A DNA stretch of 64,000 nucleotides from contig JADKID010000042.1 in the NCBI GenBank assembly GCA_016721425.1, positions 287,781 to 351,780 of the forward strand, read 5' to 3'. Below, in pieces: positions 1-8,950 of this stretch. Each line of letters opens with the position of its first letter. Positions within the stretch are counted from its first letter, which is position 1. The position numbers and the translations under genes are program-made. Source of the stretch: Bryobacterales bacterium (GTDB taxonomy: Bacteria > Acidobacteriota > Terriglobia > Bryobacterales > Bryobacteraceae). The notes under the pieces are model-generated. The model saw only the letters and a program-made list of their open reading frames with translations. It searched no databases and was not told the DNA's origin.

Positions 1-1
1 A

Positions 2-1810
2 CCCGGCAAGAACGATCCGCCGCCTCCGCCACCGCCGCCGATGGAGCAGGTGACGACTCTTTTTCTGGACGTCACGAAGGGGTTCCTGACGAACGCCGCG
101 AAGACTTCGCCGAGCATGGCCGTGGTGGAGTATCCGGGCGCAACAGTGACGAAGGGTTTTCTGGCGAAATCGGGATTGAGCGCGACGGGCGTGACGCGGA
201 TGCTGCCGGCGATGGCGGCGTGGGTTGTGGGAAAGCGCGGACCGGATTCCGGCGTGGCGGACGCGCTGGTGAAGGCATACAAGAACGGGTGCGATCCGGC
301 GCACGCCGATTACTGGCAGGCGTCGCCGGCGGGCACGCAGAATCAGCGGCAGGTGGAGTCGTCGATTGTGGCGTGGAGTTTGTGGGTGGCGCGGGACGTG
401 ATCCTGCCGGCGTTGAGCGAGGCGGAACGGAAGAATGTGGCGGCGTGGTTGGAGAGTTGCACGAAGGTGGCGGTGCGCGGCAACAACTGGGCGTGGTTCA
501 CGACGGTGAACCTAGCGGTGCGGATGCGGCTGAGTGAGAAGTGGCCGGAGTTTCAGGGCGACGAAGCGTTCATGCTGGCCGACTTGAAAGTGCTCGACTC
601 GATGGCCACCGGTGACAGCGGCTGGTACAACGACGGGTTCAAGGGCACTGCGTACGACTACTACAACTCGTGGGTGTTTGCGAGCCACTTCCTGTATTGG
701 AATGCGCTGGTGGGCGAGCGGTATCCGGAGTGGCGGCAGAAGTTCTCCACGAGGCTCACGCGGTATCTGGAGACGGCGCCGTACTTCTTTGCGGGGCATG
801 GCGGGCACGTGTTGTATGGGCGTTCGCTGATCTACCGGTGGGGTGTGTTGACGCCGTTGGTGCTGGCGTATCAGCAGAAGCTGTGGCCGCACTCCCCTGC
901 CCTGCTGCGATCGTTGGTGGAGCGGAATGTCTTATGGCATCGGGACATCGGCGGATTCGACGGGACAGCCGGCAAGCTGCGGGAGTCTTTGACGCCGGAC
1001 GGCACGATGGACGTGAAGGAGAGCTACATCGACGGCGGCCATCCGTATTGGGGGATGCAGGCGTTTGCGTTCTGGACGATCCCGGCGGACGACCCGTTCT
1101 GGAGCGCGGCGCCGGAGCCTCTGCCGATCGACAAGAGCGACTTCGCGATTGCGCTGCCGGAGGCCGGGATGCTGCTGGTGGGGTCGCGGGCGAGCGGGCA
1201 GGTGCGGATCTTCAATGGGAAGTCCACGCGGGCCGACCTGCACTACCGGGACAAGTACAACAAGCTCTGCTACTCGTCGCACTTCCCGTTTGCGGTGAAC
1301 CATCTGAAGGGCAAGACGACGATCGACAACACGGTGGTGCTACGGAACCGGAAGACGGGCGAGACGGCGGGGCGGGGCGAGGTGACGGAGAGCAGCGTGG
1401 AGGCGGAGAAGGTGGAGCTGGAGTATGCGATCCAGCTGGGCGGGGTGACGGCGAAGGTCGCGACGGAGATCCGGTTCCAGGGCGACTATGAGGCGCGGAT
1501 CCACCGGGTGGAGATGACGGGCGGGCCGATGGAGGACATCGAGATTGTCGAGGGTGGCGCGGGGTATACGACGAAGCCGGTGTATCCCGAGGCGCACTTG
1601 AAGACATGGAAGCTGAAGGGCTGGACGGATTCGGGCGTGGAGAACTGCGAGGGCAGCGTGCTGTTTGGCCCGCACCAGGTGCAGGTTTTGAAGGCACAAG
1701 CGGCGCCGCGGCTGTTCCTGGCGAGCCTGCGGTATCAGAGCCCCAAGGGGCTGCCCAAGGACAAGATCGACGAGCAGGCGGGGCCGCTGTTGCAGCGATT
1801 GAAGCTCTGA
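2..1810 (+). CDS. DUF2264-family protein, 5' end outside window
   Basis: Protein of the DUF2264 family, whose members are usually found beside polysaccharide lyases and glycoside hydrolases; the reaction is unknown. The visible part of about 600 residues has aromatic-rich stretches typical of an alpha/alpha-barrel enzyme, including NNWAWF near residue 150 and GWYNDGFKGTAYDYYNSW near residue 200. The frame is open to the left edge of the window, and the codons before the first ATG (position 41) encode a proline run that looks like a linker, so the real start is probably upstream of the window. The last 76 bases overlap the tail of the convergent heparinase-like gene. The family call is from recognition of sequence style; substrate is not inferable. 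Confidence 0.72.
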   Translation, partial: PGKNDPPPPPPPPMEQVTTLFLDVTKGFLTNAAKTSPSMAVVEYPGATVTKGFLAKSGLSATGVTRMLPAMAAWVVGKRGPDSGVADALVKAYKNGCDPAHADYWQASPAGTQNQRQVESSIVAWSLWVARDVILPALSEAERKNVAAWLESCTKVAVRGNNWAWFTTVNLAVRMRLSEKWPEFQGDEAFMLADLKVLDSMATGDSGWYNDGFKGTAYDYYNSWVFASHFLYWNALVGERYPEWRQKFSTRLTRYLETAPYFFAGHGGHVLYGRSLIYRWGVLTPLVLAYQQKLWPHSPALLRSLVERNVLWHRDIGGFDGTAGKLRESLTPDGTMDVKESYIDGGHPYWGMQAFAFWTIPADDPFWSAAPEPLPIDKSDFAIALPEAGMLLVGSRASGQVRIFNGKSTRADLHYRDKYNKLCYSSHFPFAVNHLKGKTTIDNTVVLRNRKTGETAGRGEVTESSVEAEKVELEYAIQLGGVTAKVATEIRFQGDYEARIHRVEMTGGPMEDIEIVEGGAGYTTKPVYPEAHLKTWKLKGWTDSGVENCEGSVLFGPHQVQVLKAQAAPRLFLASLRYQSPKGLPKDKIDEQAGPLLQRLKL

Positions 1811-4335
1811 ACGCCCTCGGGCGTGTGGCGGAAGGTATCGGTGAACGTATCGCCCTCGACGCGGATTGTCCCGTCGGGGAGCTGCTCGAATTTTGAGACG
1901 CGCGGGGCGGCGGTATAGGGCTCCATCAGGGTGGTGAAGGTGGCGGCGGCGCCAGTGCGGCGGGCGATAGCGAAGGGGACGGGGTGGGTGAGATCTGGGC
2001 CGAGGCCAGTGCCGGTGACGACGGTGGTATCGGGCGCGCCGAGCATCCAGAGGCGCAGGTTGCGCTGGGGCGTCTCGAAATCGGCGGCGGTGACGGGGCC
2101 GGATTCGTATTCAAGCGTGACATCGTCGACGAAGAGGGCTCCGGTTTTAGGGCCGGTGGTAACGGCGGTGAGCTCTAGATTGAACTGGCTGACAGGAAGG
2201 TTGAAGACGTTGTTCTCGTCGCCCTGATAGTGGTTCCAGTTGGCGAGATCGGTGGGGATGTCGAAGCGTTTCCAACCGGTCCAATCGACTGTGCCAAGGG
2301 GCTTGACGTACTTCTCGCCGCCCGCGTCGTAGAGGCGGATTCCGATGCGGTGGCCGCTGGAGTCGCCATGGATCATGACGGAGAGGGAGACAGGGAGAGC
2401 ATCGGGCAGGCCGGTGAGGACTGGCGTGGAGAAAAGGATGTAGCCGGCGGCGTTGAGCTCGTAGGTGGCTTTGGCGGCAAAGCGGCCGGAGGCAGCCTGC
2501 TCGGTGGTGGTCTGGAACGTGCCTCGGACGTTGGAGTTGGAGTTGTAGATGCTGCCGTAGGTGACTGGTCCGGAGGGATTGGGATCGAGGGTTGCCTGCC
2601 AGGGTTCGGCGGTTTGGGCAGCGCGGGGCTCGGCGAGATGCTGGTAGCCGGCCTTCGTGCCGAAGGTGGAGTACGGCTCGGTGGGGAGCGAGGTGGTGAG
2701 GGTGCCGTCCATGTGGAAGGCCCAATCGAAGGTATGGTCCGCGCCGTCGGTGGCTTGAGCCTCGAAGAGATCGACGGTGTACTCGGAGGTGAGGAGCATG
2801 GTGCGGGTGAGGGTGGCCTGCTTGTAGGCGGTGGCGCCGGCGGTGGCGCGGACGGCGCGGTAGACGGGGTGGGCGAGCTCGGCCCAGATGAGGGCGCCGG
2901 TGGATTCGGCCTGGGTGGTCTCGTCGACGGTGACGGTGTTGTGGGCGATGGTGACCTTATCCCAGGTGTTGTGGGTGGGGGCGGCGTAGGACTGGGTGCC
3001 GGGGTCGAGGGCCATGGTGGCGCCATTGGCGTAGCTGACGAAGTTGAGCTTGTCGTAGTGGCCGTGGCCGCCGCCGTGGGGGCCGAACTTGAGGGCGAGC
3101 ATGTGGTCGCCTTCGGGCGCGCGGAGGACGGCGTAGCCGGATTCGGGGAAGGCGGCGGAGGCGAGGCCGGTGAGGGGGGCCTTGTTGATTTCGGGCGCGC
3201 CCCATAGGAGGGCGTTGAGGCCACGCGAGCGGCGGCCGAGGAGCGCTTCAAAACCGGGCTCCATGTACATGGACCAGGCGGTCTCATAGAAAGTGTCGTA
3301 GTTGAAGAGGGTCACCTCCTTGCTGTCGTTGAAGGCGGGGAGGTTGCCGTTGGGCATGACCATGAGGAGGGGCGAGGCGAACATGGCGCGGAGGGGCGGA
3401 TTGGCGTAGAGATCGATGCCATTGGTCCAGGCCATCTGGGCGAGTTTGAGGAGCGGATCGAGGGCGTAGAAGTGGTAGCCCCAGGCGCCTTCGTACCAGT
3501 AGCCATCGGGTGTGACGGACTTCTCCATCTGGAAGCGGAAGCCGCTTTTGCCGTCGATGGCGGCGGCGATGAGGGATGGATCGGCGAGGGCGAAGCCGGC
3601 GGCCCCGATGGCGGCGTTGTGCCAGGACTGCCAGTTGGAGACGCCGGCGTCGTTGCGTTGGATGGTCTCGACGGCGGCGCGGAGGAGGGCGGATTCGATG
3701 GCGGCGCGGTCGGCTGGGGATAGGGCGTCGGCGCCGGCAAGGAGGTCGTAGGCCCAAGCGAGGGGGACGAGCCAGACGGACTCGTCGAGGGTTTGGGAGT
3801 GGGCGCGGGCGCCGCTGCGGGTGAGCTTGTTGTCCTTGTCGTGGAGGGCGTAGGATCCGTACCGGGCGGCGTATTGGTTGAGGATCCAGGCGGCGTGGGC
3901 GGCGAATTGGGGCTCGCCGGTGAAGCGCCAGGCGAGGGCGAGATCGCGGGCGGCATTGGCGAGGTCGTCGTGGCGGCGATCAAGGATGACCTGCTCGTAG
4001 GGCCAGCCGGACCAGCGCTTGTTATCGATGGGGCAGGTGTGGGTGGCGGGCGCGGTGTAGCGGAGGCTGACTCCGTGGACGGGGCAGACATACCAGAGGG
4101 TCCACTGGCCGCCTTCGGCGGGGATTTCGAGCTCTTTCAGACCGTATTTGGTGAGGTGGGACTGGGGCCAGGCGCGGGCGGTGTTGATGATCTGGTCGAT
4201 GGCGGCACGGGCCCAGGGGAGATCGGCGGCGCGCTGCTGGACGCGGGCGAGGTCGTCGGCGGTGGCGAAGGTGCGGGGGGTGTCCTGGGCGGGTAGGAGG
4301 GCGGCGCTGAGGAGGAGGAATAGGGCTAGGCGCAT
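1735..4335 (-). CDS. Secreted heparinase II/III-like (alginate lyase-fold) protein
   Basis: Predicted exported polysaccharide lyase-like protein of 866 residues. The start chosen is the ATG at 4335 because it is followed by a clean signal peptide (MRLALFLLLSAALLPAQ); a longer open frame upstream lacks one. An alpha-helical barrel region occupies roughly residues 60-350, followed by a heparinase II/III-like domain with GPHGGGHGHYDKLNF near residue 415 and the AHNTVTVDE stretch near residue 460, where the family places catalytic His/Tyr residues. The C-terminal 250 residues look like beta-sandwich carbohydrate-binding modules. Exact substrate cannot be told. It is convergent with the DUF2264 gene, which fits a polysaccharide-utilisation context. 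The last 25 residues lie antisense to that gene. Confidence 0.82.
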   Translation of the reverse strand: MRLALFLLLSAALLPAQDTPRTFATADDLARVQQRAADLPWARAAIDQIINTARAWPQSHLTKYGLKELEIPAEGGQWTLWYVCPVHGVSLRYTAPATHTCPIDNKRWSGWPYEQVILDRRHDDLANAARDLALAWRFTGEPQFAAHAAWILNQYAARYGSYALHDKDNKLTRSGARAHSQTLDESVWLVPLAWAYDLLAGADALSPADRAAIESALLRAAVETIQRNDAGVSNWQSWHNAAIGAAGFALADPSLIAAAIDGKSGFRFQMEKSVTPDGYWYEGAWGYHFYALDPLLKLAQMAWTNGIDLYANPPLRAMFASPLLMVMPNGNLPAFNDSKEVTLFNYDTFYETAWSMYMEPGFEALLGRRSRGLNALLWGAPEINKAPLTGLASAAFPESGYAVLRAPEGDHMLALKFGPHGGGHGHYDKLNFVSYANGATMALDPGTQSYAAPTHNTWDKVTIAHNTVTVDETTQAESTGALIWAELAHPVYRAVRATAGATAYKQATLTRTMLLTSEYTVDLFEAQATDGADHTFDWAFHMDGTLTTSLPTEPYSTFGTKAGYQHLAEPRAAQTAEPWQATLDPNPSGPVTYGSIYNSNSNVRGTFQTTTEQAASGRFAAKATYELNAAGYILFSTPVLTGLPDALPVSLSVMIHGDSSGHRIGIRLYDAGGEKYVKPLGTVDWTGWKRFDIPTDLANWNHYQGDENNVFNLPVSQFNLELTAVTTGPKTGALFVDDVTLEYESGPVTAADFETPQRNLRLWMLGAPDTTVVTGTGLGPDLTHPVPFAIARRTGAAATFTTLMEPYTAAPRVSKFEQLPDGTIRVEGDTFTDTFRHTPEGVQSFNRCNSGPACSSILSLGSPLGL

Positions 4336-4933
4336 GTCCGTTCTCTTTGTAGTATGCGTGGTTGGGTTGCGGCGGGTCCAGGGGGACCCGCGCGGGCGAG
4401 GGCGGCTGCTCCACGATGGGGGAGTGGTGGGTGGTGGAGGGGTTTTTGGTTTCAACATGTTGTGGGGTCGTTTGCCTCCCCACGTTTTTGTTCTGGAAGC
4501 GGAGCCAGGCGGCGCGGGCGCTCTGGGCGCGGACGTGGAGCAGATGGCGGCGGGCTTCGATGGCGAGGAAGAGAGGGTTGTGGAAGGCGAATTCGTGGAG
4601 GCCGCGATCGTAGTTGCCGTGGCGGGCGATGGACTCTTCCAACAGGCGGGTTTCGAAGGCTGCGAGTTCGAGGAGCCACTCATTGAAGACGATGTAGGGC
4701 ATTAGGGCGGCGCGCTCGAAGGGGTCCTCGACGCCGGCGAGGCAGGGCGCTAGGGCGGCGTGGATACGGTCTTGCCAGGCGGGCGGGAGCTGGTGTGTTT
4801 TGGCGTAGAGGTGGTGTTTGCAGGCGTTGCGGCTGGAGCGATCCTTGCCGGCCGGGGTGGACGGACCACGGGAGAGGCGGGCATTGGCGCGGTTGGCGGC
4901 GAGCTTTTTTTCGGAGACGCGGAGGAGTGGCAT
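4022..4933 (-). CDS. Conserved hypothetical protein with GP(S/K)TPAGK-type N-terminus; 3' end uncertain
   Basis: The first 150 or so codons encode a basic N-terminus (KKLAANRANARLSRGPSTPA) and a helical body. This N-terminal motif is typical of a multi-copy hypothetical family in Acidobacteriota and related phyla; no function is known. The frame then runs through a dispersed hairpin repeat (near 4369-4421) and on into the 5' part of the heparinase-like gene in a different frame. There it becomes a Pro/Arg-rich sequence typical of out-of-frame reading of GC-rich DNA. I therefore trust roughly 4450-4933 as coding and regard the rest as a missing stop, a frameshift or a repeat insertion. Confidence 0.5.
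   Translation of the reverse strand: MPLLRVSEKKLAANRANARLSRGPSTPAGKDRSSRNACKHHLYAKTHQLPPAWQDRIHAALAPCLAGVEDPFERAALMPYIVFNEWLLELAAFETRLLEESIARHGNYDRGLHEFAFHNPLFLAIEARRHLLHVRAQSARAAWLRFQNKNVGRQTTPQHVETKNPSTTHHSPIVEQPPSPARVPLDPPQPNHAYYKENGHAPSPIPPPQRRPPTRPGHPPHLRHRRRPRPRPAARRRSPLGPCRHRPDHQHRPRLAPVPPHQIRSERARNPRRRRPVDPLVCLPRPRSQPPLHRARHPHLPHR
4369..4421. repeat. Dispersed hairpin repeat, copy 1
   Basis: A 53-base element that matches 18835-18887 at 50 of 53 positions, with the first 36 bases identical. It contains a perfect 8-bp inverted repeat (GCGGGTCC, four-base loop, GGACCCGC). This copy lies about 35 bases upstream of the heparinase-like start codon on the minus strand. It resembles REP-type palindromic elements in size and structure, but two copies do not prove mobility. 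Confidence 0.7.
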
Positions 4934-5257
4934 GGGGGTGGTGGGTGCGGGTTGTTGCGTTTTCCTTTCCGTGTGGGATTGTACACCGGGGAAAAGCGCA
5001 GAAAAGGCGAATGGCGAGATTTCGCCTGAAAAAGGGGCCTAAGATTTCTGAAAATCGTTGTGAACGGGGGTGGGGGAGGGGGTACCAGGCGTGTTTGCGG
5101 CGGTTGGCGGGGCCTGGCGACTGGCGTCCTCCAATGGAATCTCGACGTGACGCGAAGCATGCGCGTTTTCGAGACCCCAGGCACCGAGATTGCATCGCGA
5201 TCGTCGGCGAGGCTGGGTACGGCATCGCCACCACCACCCGGAAGTGTCTACCCACAA
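4934..5257. other. Intergenic region between divergent genes
   Basis: No supported gene. The stretch separates the minus-strand hypothetical gene (start 4933) from the plus-strand ECF sigma operon. It holds a 7-bp hairpin (AGGCGAA at 5004-5010 and TTCGCCT at 5020-5026) of unknown role. Short open frames here are shadows in GC-rich sequence. Confidence 0.5.
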
Positions 5258-5286
5258 TTGACTATCGATTTCGAGAAAGATAGTGT
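5258..5286 (+). promoter_or_regulatory. Predicted sigma-70-type promoter of the sigma/kinase operon
   Basis: TTGACT (5258-5263) and TAGTGT (5281-5286) are separated by exactly 17 bases and lie 20 bases upstream of the ATG at 5307. The -35 box is good, the -10 box weak (3 of 6). It is the only plausible promoter ahead of a run of eight closely spaced genes. Confidence 0.4.
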
Positions 5287-5306
5287 ACCATACAGTCCTG
5301 AACAAC

Positions 5307-5867
5307 ATGGCCACTGAGGGTGATGTGACGCTGCTATTGAGGCAGTGGAAATCTGGGAACCACGAGGCCGAGGAGCGCCTGTTTGAGCTGGTCCTGCCGG
5401 ACCTGCGGCGATTGGCACGCAGGCAGATGGCCGGCGAGCGCCCCGATCACACCATCCAGCCCACCGAACTGGTCAACCAGATCTATTTGCGCCTGACCAA
5501 GGGCCGCGACCGGGATTGGCAAGACCGAGGACACTTTTTCGCGATCGCGGCGCGTGCGATGCGCCGATGGCTGATCGACTACGCACGGTCTTCACCGAAG
5601 GCGCGTCACGTTGGAATTGATGATGCCGTGGAGGGTTTGTTCATCGCTCAACCTGATTTCGAGCAGGCGATCCAGATCGATTCCCTCCTGGACCAGTTAG
5701 AGGTTGAGCATCCGGAGTGGTGTAGGGTAGTCGAGCTGAAGTTCTACTTGGGCCTGACGGACGAGGAGGCTGCCGAGATTACGGGATTGTCTGTCCGCAC
5801 GCTACAGAGACACTGGAGCGATGCGCGTCGCTGGCTCTTCTCCAAGCTCGACGGCGGCCAGAATTAG
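5307..5867 (+). CDS. ECF-family RNA polymerase sigma factor (TIGR02999-type)
   Basis: Alternative sigma factor of 186 residues. Region 2 is visible as LVNQIYLRLTKGRDRDWQDR and the FFAIAARAMRRWLIDYAR segment (residues about 55-95). Region 4 is at the C-terminus, with VVELKFYLGLTDEEAAEITG and the recognition helix RTLQRHWSDARRWL. This is the TIGR02999/Sig-70_X6 type, which in Acidobacteriota and Planctomycetota is usually encoded next to a Ser/Thr kinase, as here (8-base gap). The ATG at 5307 is preferred over the one at 5283 because the protein then begins right at the conserved TLLLRQW region. No anti-sigma gene is seen; control is probably by the adjacent kinase or by transcription level (inference). 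Confidence 0.9.
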   Translation: MATEGDVTLLLRQWKSGNHEAEERLFELVLPDLRRLARRQMAGERPDHTIQPTELVNQIYLRLTKGRDRDWQDRGHFFAIAARAMRRWLIDYARSSPKARHVGIDDAVEGLFIAQPDFEQAIQIDSLLDQLEVEHPEWCRVVELKFYLGLTDEEAAEITGLSVRTLQRHWSDARRWLFSKLDGGQN

Positions 5868-5875
5868 CAACACCC

Positions 5876-8539
5876 ATGAGCCACTCGGCTGAGCCCCCTG
5901 GCAACTGCGAGGCCAGCGATAGGGAAATCGCTCTCGTGGAATGGGCTCTCTCGCTGCCAGAAACGGAATGCGCCGCCTACATTGATCGGGCCTGCGATGG
6001 CGACTCCGGGTTGCTTGCGCGTGTCTTGGACCGGGTGGGATGGGAACGGCGGATGGCTGGTTTTCTGCAGCAGCCTCTCATCGATCGCGCTTGCGAGAAC
6101 GAGCCCTTCCTCCCTGGCGATCTCGCCGCAGATCGCTTCGAGATCATTCGATTGATCGCGGAAGGCGGCATGGCGATAGTCTACGCGGCTCTCGACCGCA
6201 AGGCCGATCATGTTGTCGCGCTCAAGGTACCCAAACTCCCGTTTCGGCGGCGCCTACTGGCCGAGCTCCGCAGCGCCCTCGAAGTCACACATCCGAATAT
6301 CTGCCGCGTCCACGCCATCCATTCCTCGCAATCGAGAATCGGCGCCATCGATTTCCTCACGATGGAATATCTGGAAGGCGAAACGCTGGGGCAGCGCCTC
6401 CGCTCCGGTGGCACCGTTTCGCTTGAAGAGACCGCTGAAATCACGCGCCAGATCTGCTCGGGCCTCGCCGCCGCCCACGATCACGACATCATCCACGGCG
6501 ACCTCAAGCCCAACAACATCATTCTCACGACCACTCGAGGCGGCAAGTTGCGCGCCGTCATCACCGATTTCGGCCTCGCCCGCCTCGCCCCGGTTGCCAG
6601 CGACAACCAGGGCCAGCTGGCGAGTGAGCTTCGCGGCGCGCCAGACTTCCTCGCCCCGGAACTGTGGCGTGGGATGCCTTCCTCCAATGCCTCCGATATC
6701 TACGCGCTCGGCGCGATCGTTTATGAGATGCTGACCGGGACGCGGCCCCACACCGGCGTCCCGCTAGAATCGCGCCTTTCGGCTCTGCCGGCTCCGCCGC
6801 TGCGCCTGGCGCCCAACATTCCAAAGGAATGGAGCGGAAAGGTCCTGGCCTGTCTTTCTCCCACCGCCAGTAAGCGCCCTGCCAATGTGCACGATATCGC
6901 CCAGGTCTTCCGCGCGGAACCGAGGCGACGGCGCCTGGTGTGGGCCGGTGTCGCCGTAGTTTTGGCAGGCGTCGCGGCCGCAGTAGTCCTCCCAATTCTC
7001 AGGACGCCGTCTCCAGGACTGGTGCGTCTCGCGATCCTGCCACCATCGACTGACGCTGAATCAGTTGTGCAAGGAAACGGGATTGCACTCGATTGGTCCT
7101 CCCGCCTTGTCGGAGCGGACCCGCTCCGCCCCGTGGTCATCATCCCGGCATCCTCCGCCGCCTATTATCACGTCCGCTCAGCCGATGCAGCTCGATCGGT
7201 CCTGGGCGCAACGCACGCGCTTCAACTCGCCACGAAGATGCAGGCCGGAAGGATTGTAGTAAGCGCGACGCTCCGGGATGTGGCTGCCGGCCGCGAGCTC
7301 GGGTCGTTCCACGAAATCCAGCGAGCCGACCGCCAGCTCTCTTCGATCCTCGACGTCGAAGTCTCTGAGCGCACTTCGGTCAACCCTGCCGCTTACTGGG
7401 ACTACGTGCAGGGCCTCTACCATCTCAAGGAGGCACCCAACCCGGCTCAGGCCGCGTCCTTTTTCGAGCGGGCTCGTTCCTTGGATCCCAATTCGGTGCT
7501 CCCCCTGGTAGCCCTCGTTCAAACGGAACTGCTGCGCTTCCGCCATTCCGGCGACAGCTCGGCCCTCACGCGTGCGCGGAAATGGGAGCAACTGGCCTTC
7601 CGCCTGGGCCCTGGCGATCCTCGCACGCTGCTCGCGAGGGCTTCCCTGGCGGAGGCCGCTGGGGATAGCCGGGGGGCCGAAGCGGCCTATCGACAAGCGG
7701 CGGTGCTCGAACCTGGGAACGGCGGCGCCCTACGGGCCCTCGCCGCCCTGCTTTCCCGCCTCAATCGCCGAGATGACGCAGTCCGGGCCTTTCGAGCCGC
7801 TATAGCCGCCGAACCTGGATATATTCAGCCCCTGATGGACGCGGGCGTCTTTCACTACTTCCGCGGCGAGTACAAAGACGCCAGCGACTACTTCCAGGAG
7901 GTTACCAGAGTGGCCCCCCAACTCTGGCAGGCCCGTCAAAACCTCGCCGCCGTCTATGCCGACACTGGGCAGTTCGCCCTGGCGGAGCGTGAGTTCCAAC
8001 AAGCACTCACTCTCGGCCGCGATGCTGGGACTTTCGGCGGGATGGGCGCCGTTCTCGCCTATCAGAAACGGCACGCGGAGTCTGCCTATTATTACGAACA
8101 AGCTGTCGCGCTCGGGCCAGACGATTTTCTACTACACTCCAATCTCGGCGATGCATACCGCCGCACCGGCCGCGGCAAGGACTCACTTCGAGCCTATGGC
8201 AGAGCCCTGTCCATCGCCCGCGAAAGCCTTGCCAGCGCTCCAGGCAATGCCTACACTCGTGCTTTTACCGCATATCTCCTCATCCGTCTTGGCGAACCCG
8301 TTCAGGCAGATCGCGAGATTCAAGCCGCGCTGAGGGACGCCCCCGGTGACAGCAAGATCCTCCGCCGCGCCATACTTCTCCATGAAGCCGCGGGCCAACG
8401 CCAACAATCTCTCGCTCTGCTGCGCCTGGCGCCGCCTGCTGTCCGCCAGGAACTGGCGCGGCATCCCGATTTGGCGGACTTTTGCCTCGACCCTCGCTTT
8501 ATCAAACTGAAGGACGGCAGCGCGGCAAGCGCTCCGTGA
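5876..8539 (+). CDS. Membrane Ser/Thr protein kinase with TolB-like and TPR domains
   Basis: Eukaryotic-type kinase of 887 residues. Kinase domain about residues 86-345: glycine loop IAEGGMAIVY, ATP-binding Lys in VALKVPK, catalytic loop HGDLKPNN near 207 and DFGLA near 230. The catalytic loop has HGD instead of HRD, so it lacks the arginine that usually pairs with a phosphorylated activation loop. One membrane segment at about 353-376 (GVAVVLAGVAAAVVLPIL). Outside the membrane a TolB/FlgO-like region (about 382-500) is followed by TPR repeats (508-870). The N-terminal 80 residues match the short helical leader common in sigma-linked kinases. It follows the sigma gene by 8 bases, so co-transcription is likely, and phosphorylation of the sigma factor or a downstream product is a reasonable inference. 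Confidence 0.9.
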   Translation: MSHSAEPPGNCEASDREIALVEWALSLPETECAAYIDRACDGDSGLLARVLDRVGWERRMAGFLQQPLIDRACENEPFLPGDLAADRFEIIRLIAEGGMAIVYAALDRKADHVVALKVPKLPFRRRLLAELRSALEVTHPNICRVHAIHSSQSRIGAIDFLTMEYLEGETLGQRLRSGGTVSLEETAEITRQICSGLAAAHDHDIIHGDLKPNNIILTTTRGGKLRAVITDFGLARLAPVASDNQGQLASELRGAPDFLAPELWRGMPSSNASDIYALGAIVYEMLTGTRPHTGVPLESRLSALPAPPLRLAPNIPKEWSGKVLACLSPTASKRPANVHDIAQVFRAEPRRRRLVWAGVAVVLAGVAAAVVLPILRTPSPGLVRLAILPPSTDAESVVQGNGIALDWSSRLVGADPLRPVVIIPASSAAYYHVRSADAARSVLGATHALQLATKMQAGRIVVSATLRDVAAGRELGSFHEIQRADRQLSSILDVEVSERTSVNPAAYWDYVQGLYHLKEAPNPAQAASFFERARSLDPNSVLPLVALVQTELLRFRHSGDSSALTRARKWEQLAFRLGPGDPRTLLARASLAEAAGDSRGAEAAYRQAAVLEPGNGGALRALAALLSRLNRRDDAVRAFRAAIAAEPGYIQPLMDAGVFHYFRGEYKDASDYFQEVTRVAPQLWQARQNLAAVYADTGQFALAEREFQQALTLGRDAGTFGGMGAVLAYQKRHAESAYYYEQAVALGPDDFLLHSNLGDAYRRTGRGKDSLRAYGRALSIARESLASAPGNAYTRAFTAYLLIRLGEPVQADREIQAALRDAPGDSKILRRAILLHEAAGQRQQSLALLRLAPPAVRQELARHPDLADFCLDPRFIKLKDGSAASAP

Positions 8540-8552
8540 AGGGAAGCAACTG

Positions 8553-8900
8553 ATGGCAACGTATACCTGCACACTGAATCTAAGCCCCACGAAACTATCT
8601 ATAGCCACGTCGTGGTCGAGCAACACGCCGGATCCGAAGGAGTTCGAGACCGGTGACGAGATCGTCTTCACCAGCTCCGTGGGAGACTGGCGGGTCGAGT
8701 TCATCGACAGCCCATTCGACTCGACCACAGTCCCCAGAACATTCTCCGCCCCGGTCAACGAATCGAGAGGAAGTGAGCTGATTCGCGGCCGCGAAAATCC
8801 GGCATTCCCCTTCGACTGCATCATCGTCGTCGATGGACAGACGATCGGTTGGAATGGCGGCGGGGACGACATTCGCGTCAAGCCGGGAGGCGGCGGTTAA
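8553..8900 (+). CDS. Small beta-rich hypothetical protein
   Basis: Protein of 115 residues, 13 bases after the kinase gene with a purine-rich ribosome site (AAGGGAAG). No signal peptide or membrane segment. The alternation of hydrophobic and polar residues (EIVFTSSVGDWRVEFI, FDCIIVVDGQTIGWNGGGDD) suggests a compact beta-sandwich, ending in a glycine-rich tail (VKPGGGG). I do not recognise the family. Its place between kinase and peroxidase in a tight operon suggests a role in the same process. Confidence 0.75.
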   Translation: MATYTCTLNLSPTKLSIATSWSSNTPDPKEFETGDEIVFTSSVGDWRVEFIDSPFDSTTVPRTFSAPVNESRGSELIRGRENPAFPFDCIIVVDGQTIGWNGGGDDIRVKPGGGG

Positions 8901-8950
8901 GCGCCCGCTTCGCTCACCTACGGACTCTACGCACCAGCGAGGATCTCCCC

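Noticed and set aside
5004..5026. Hairpin upstream of the ECF sigma operon as terminator
   Set aside because: Seven-bp stem without a T run in the direction of any transcript that ends there.
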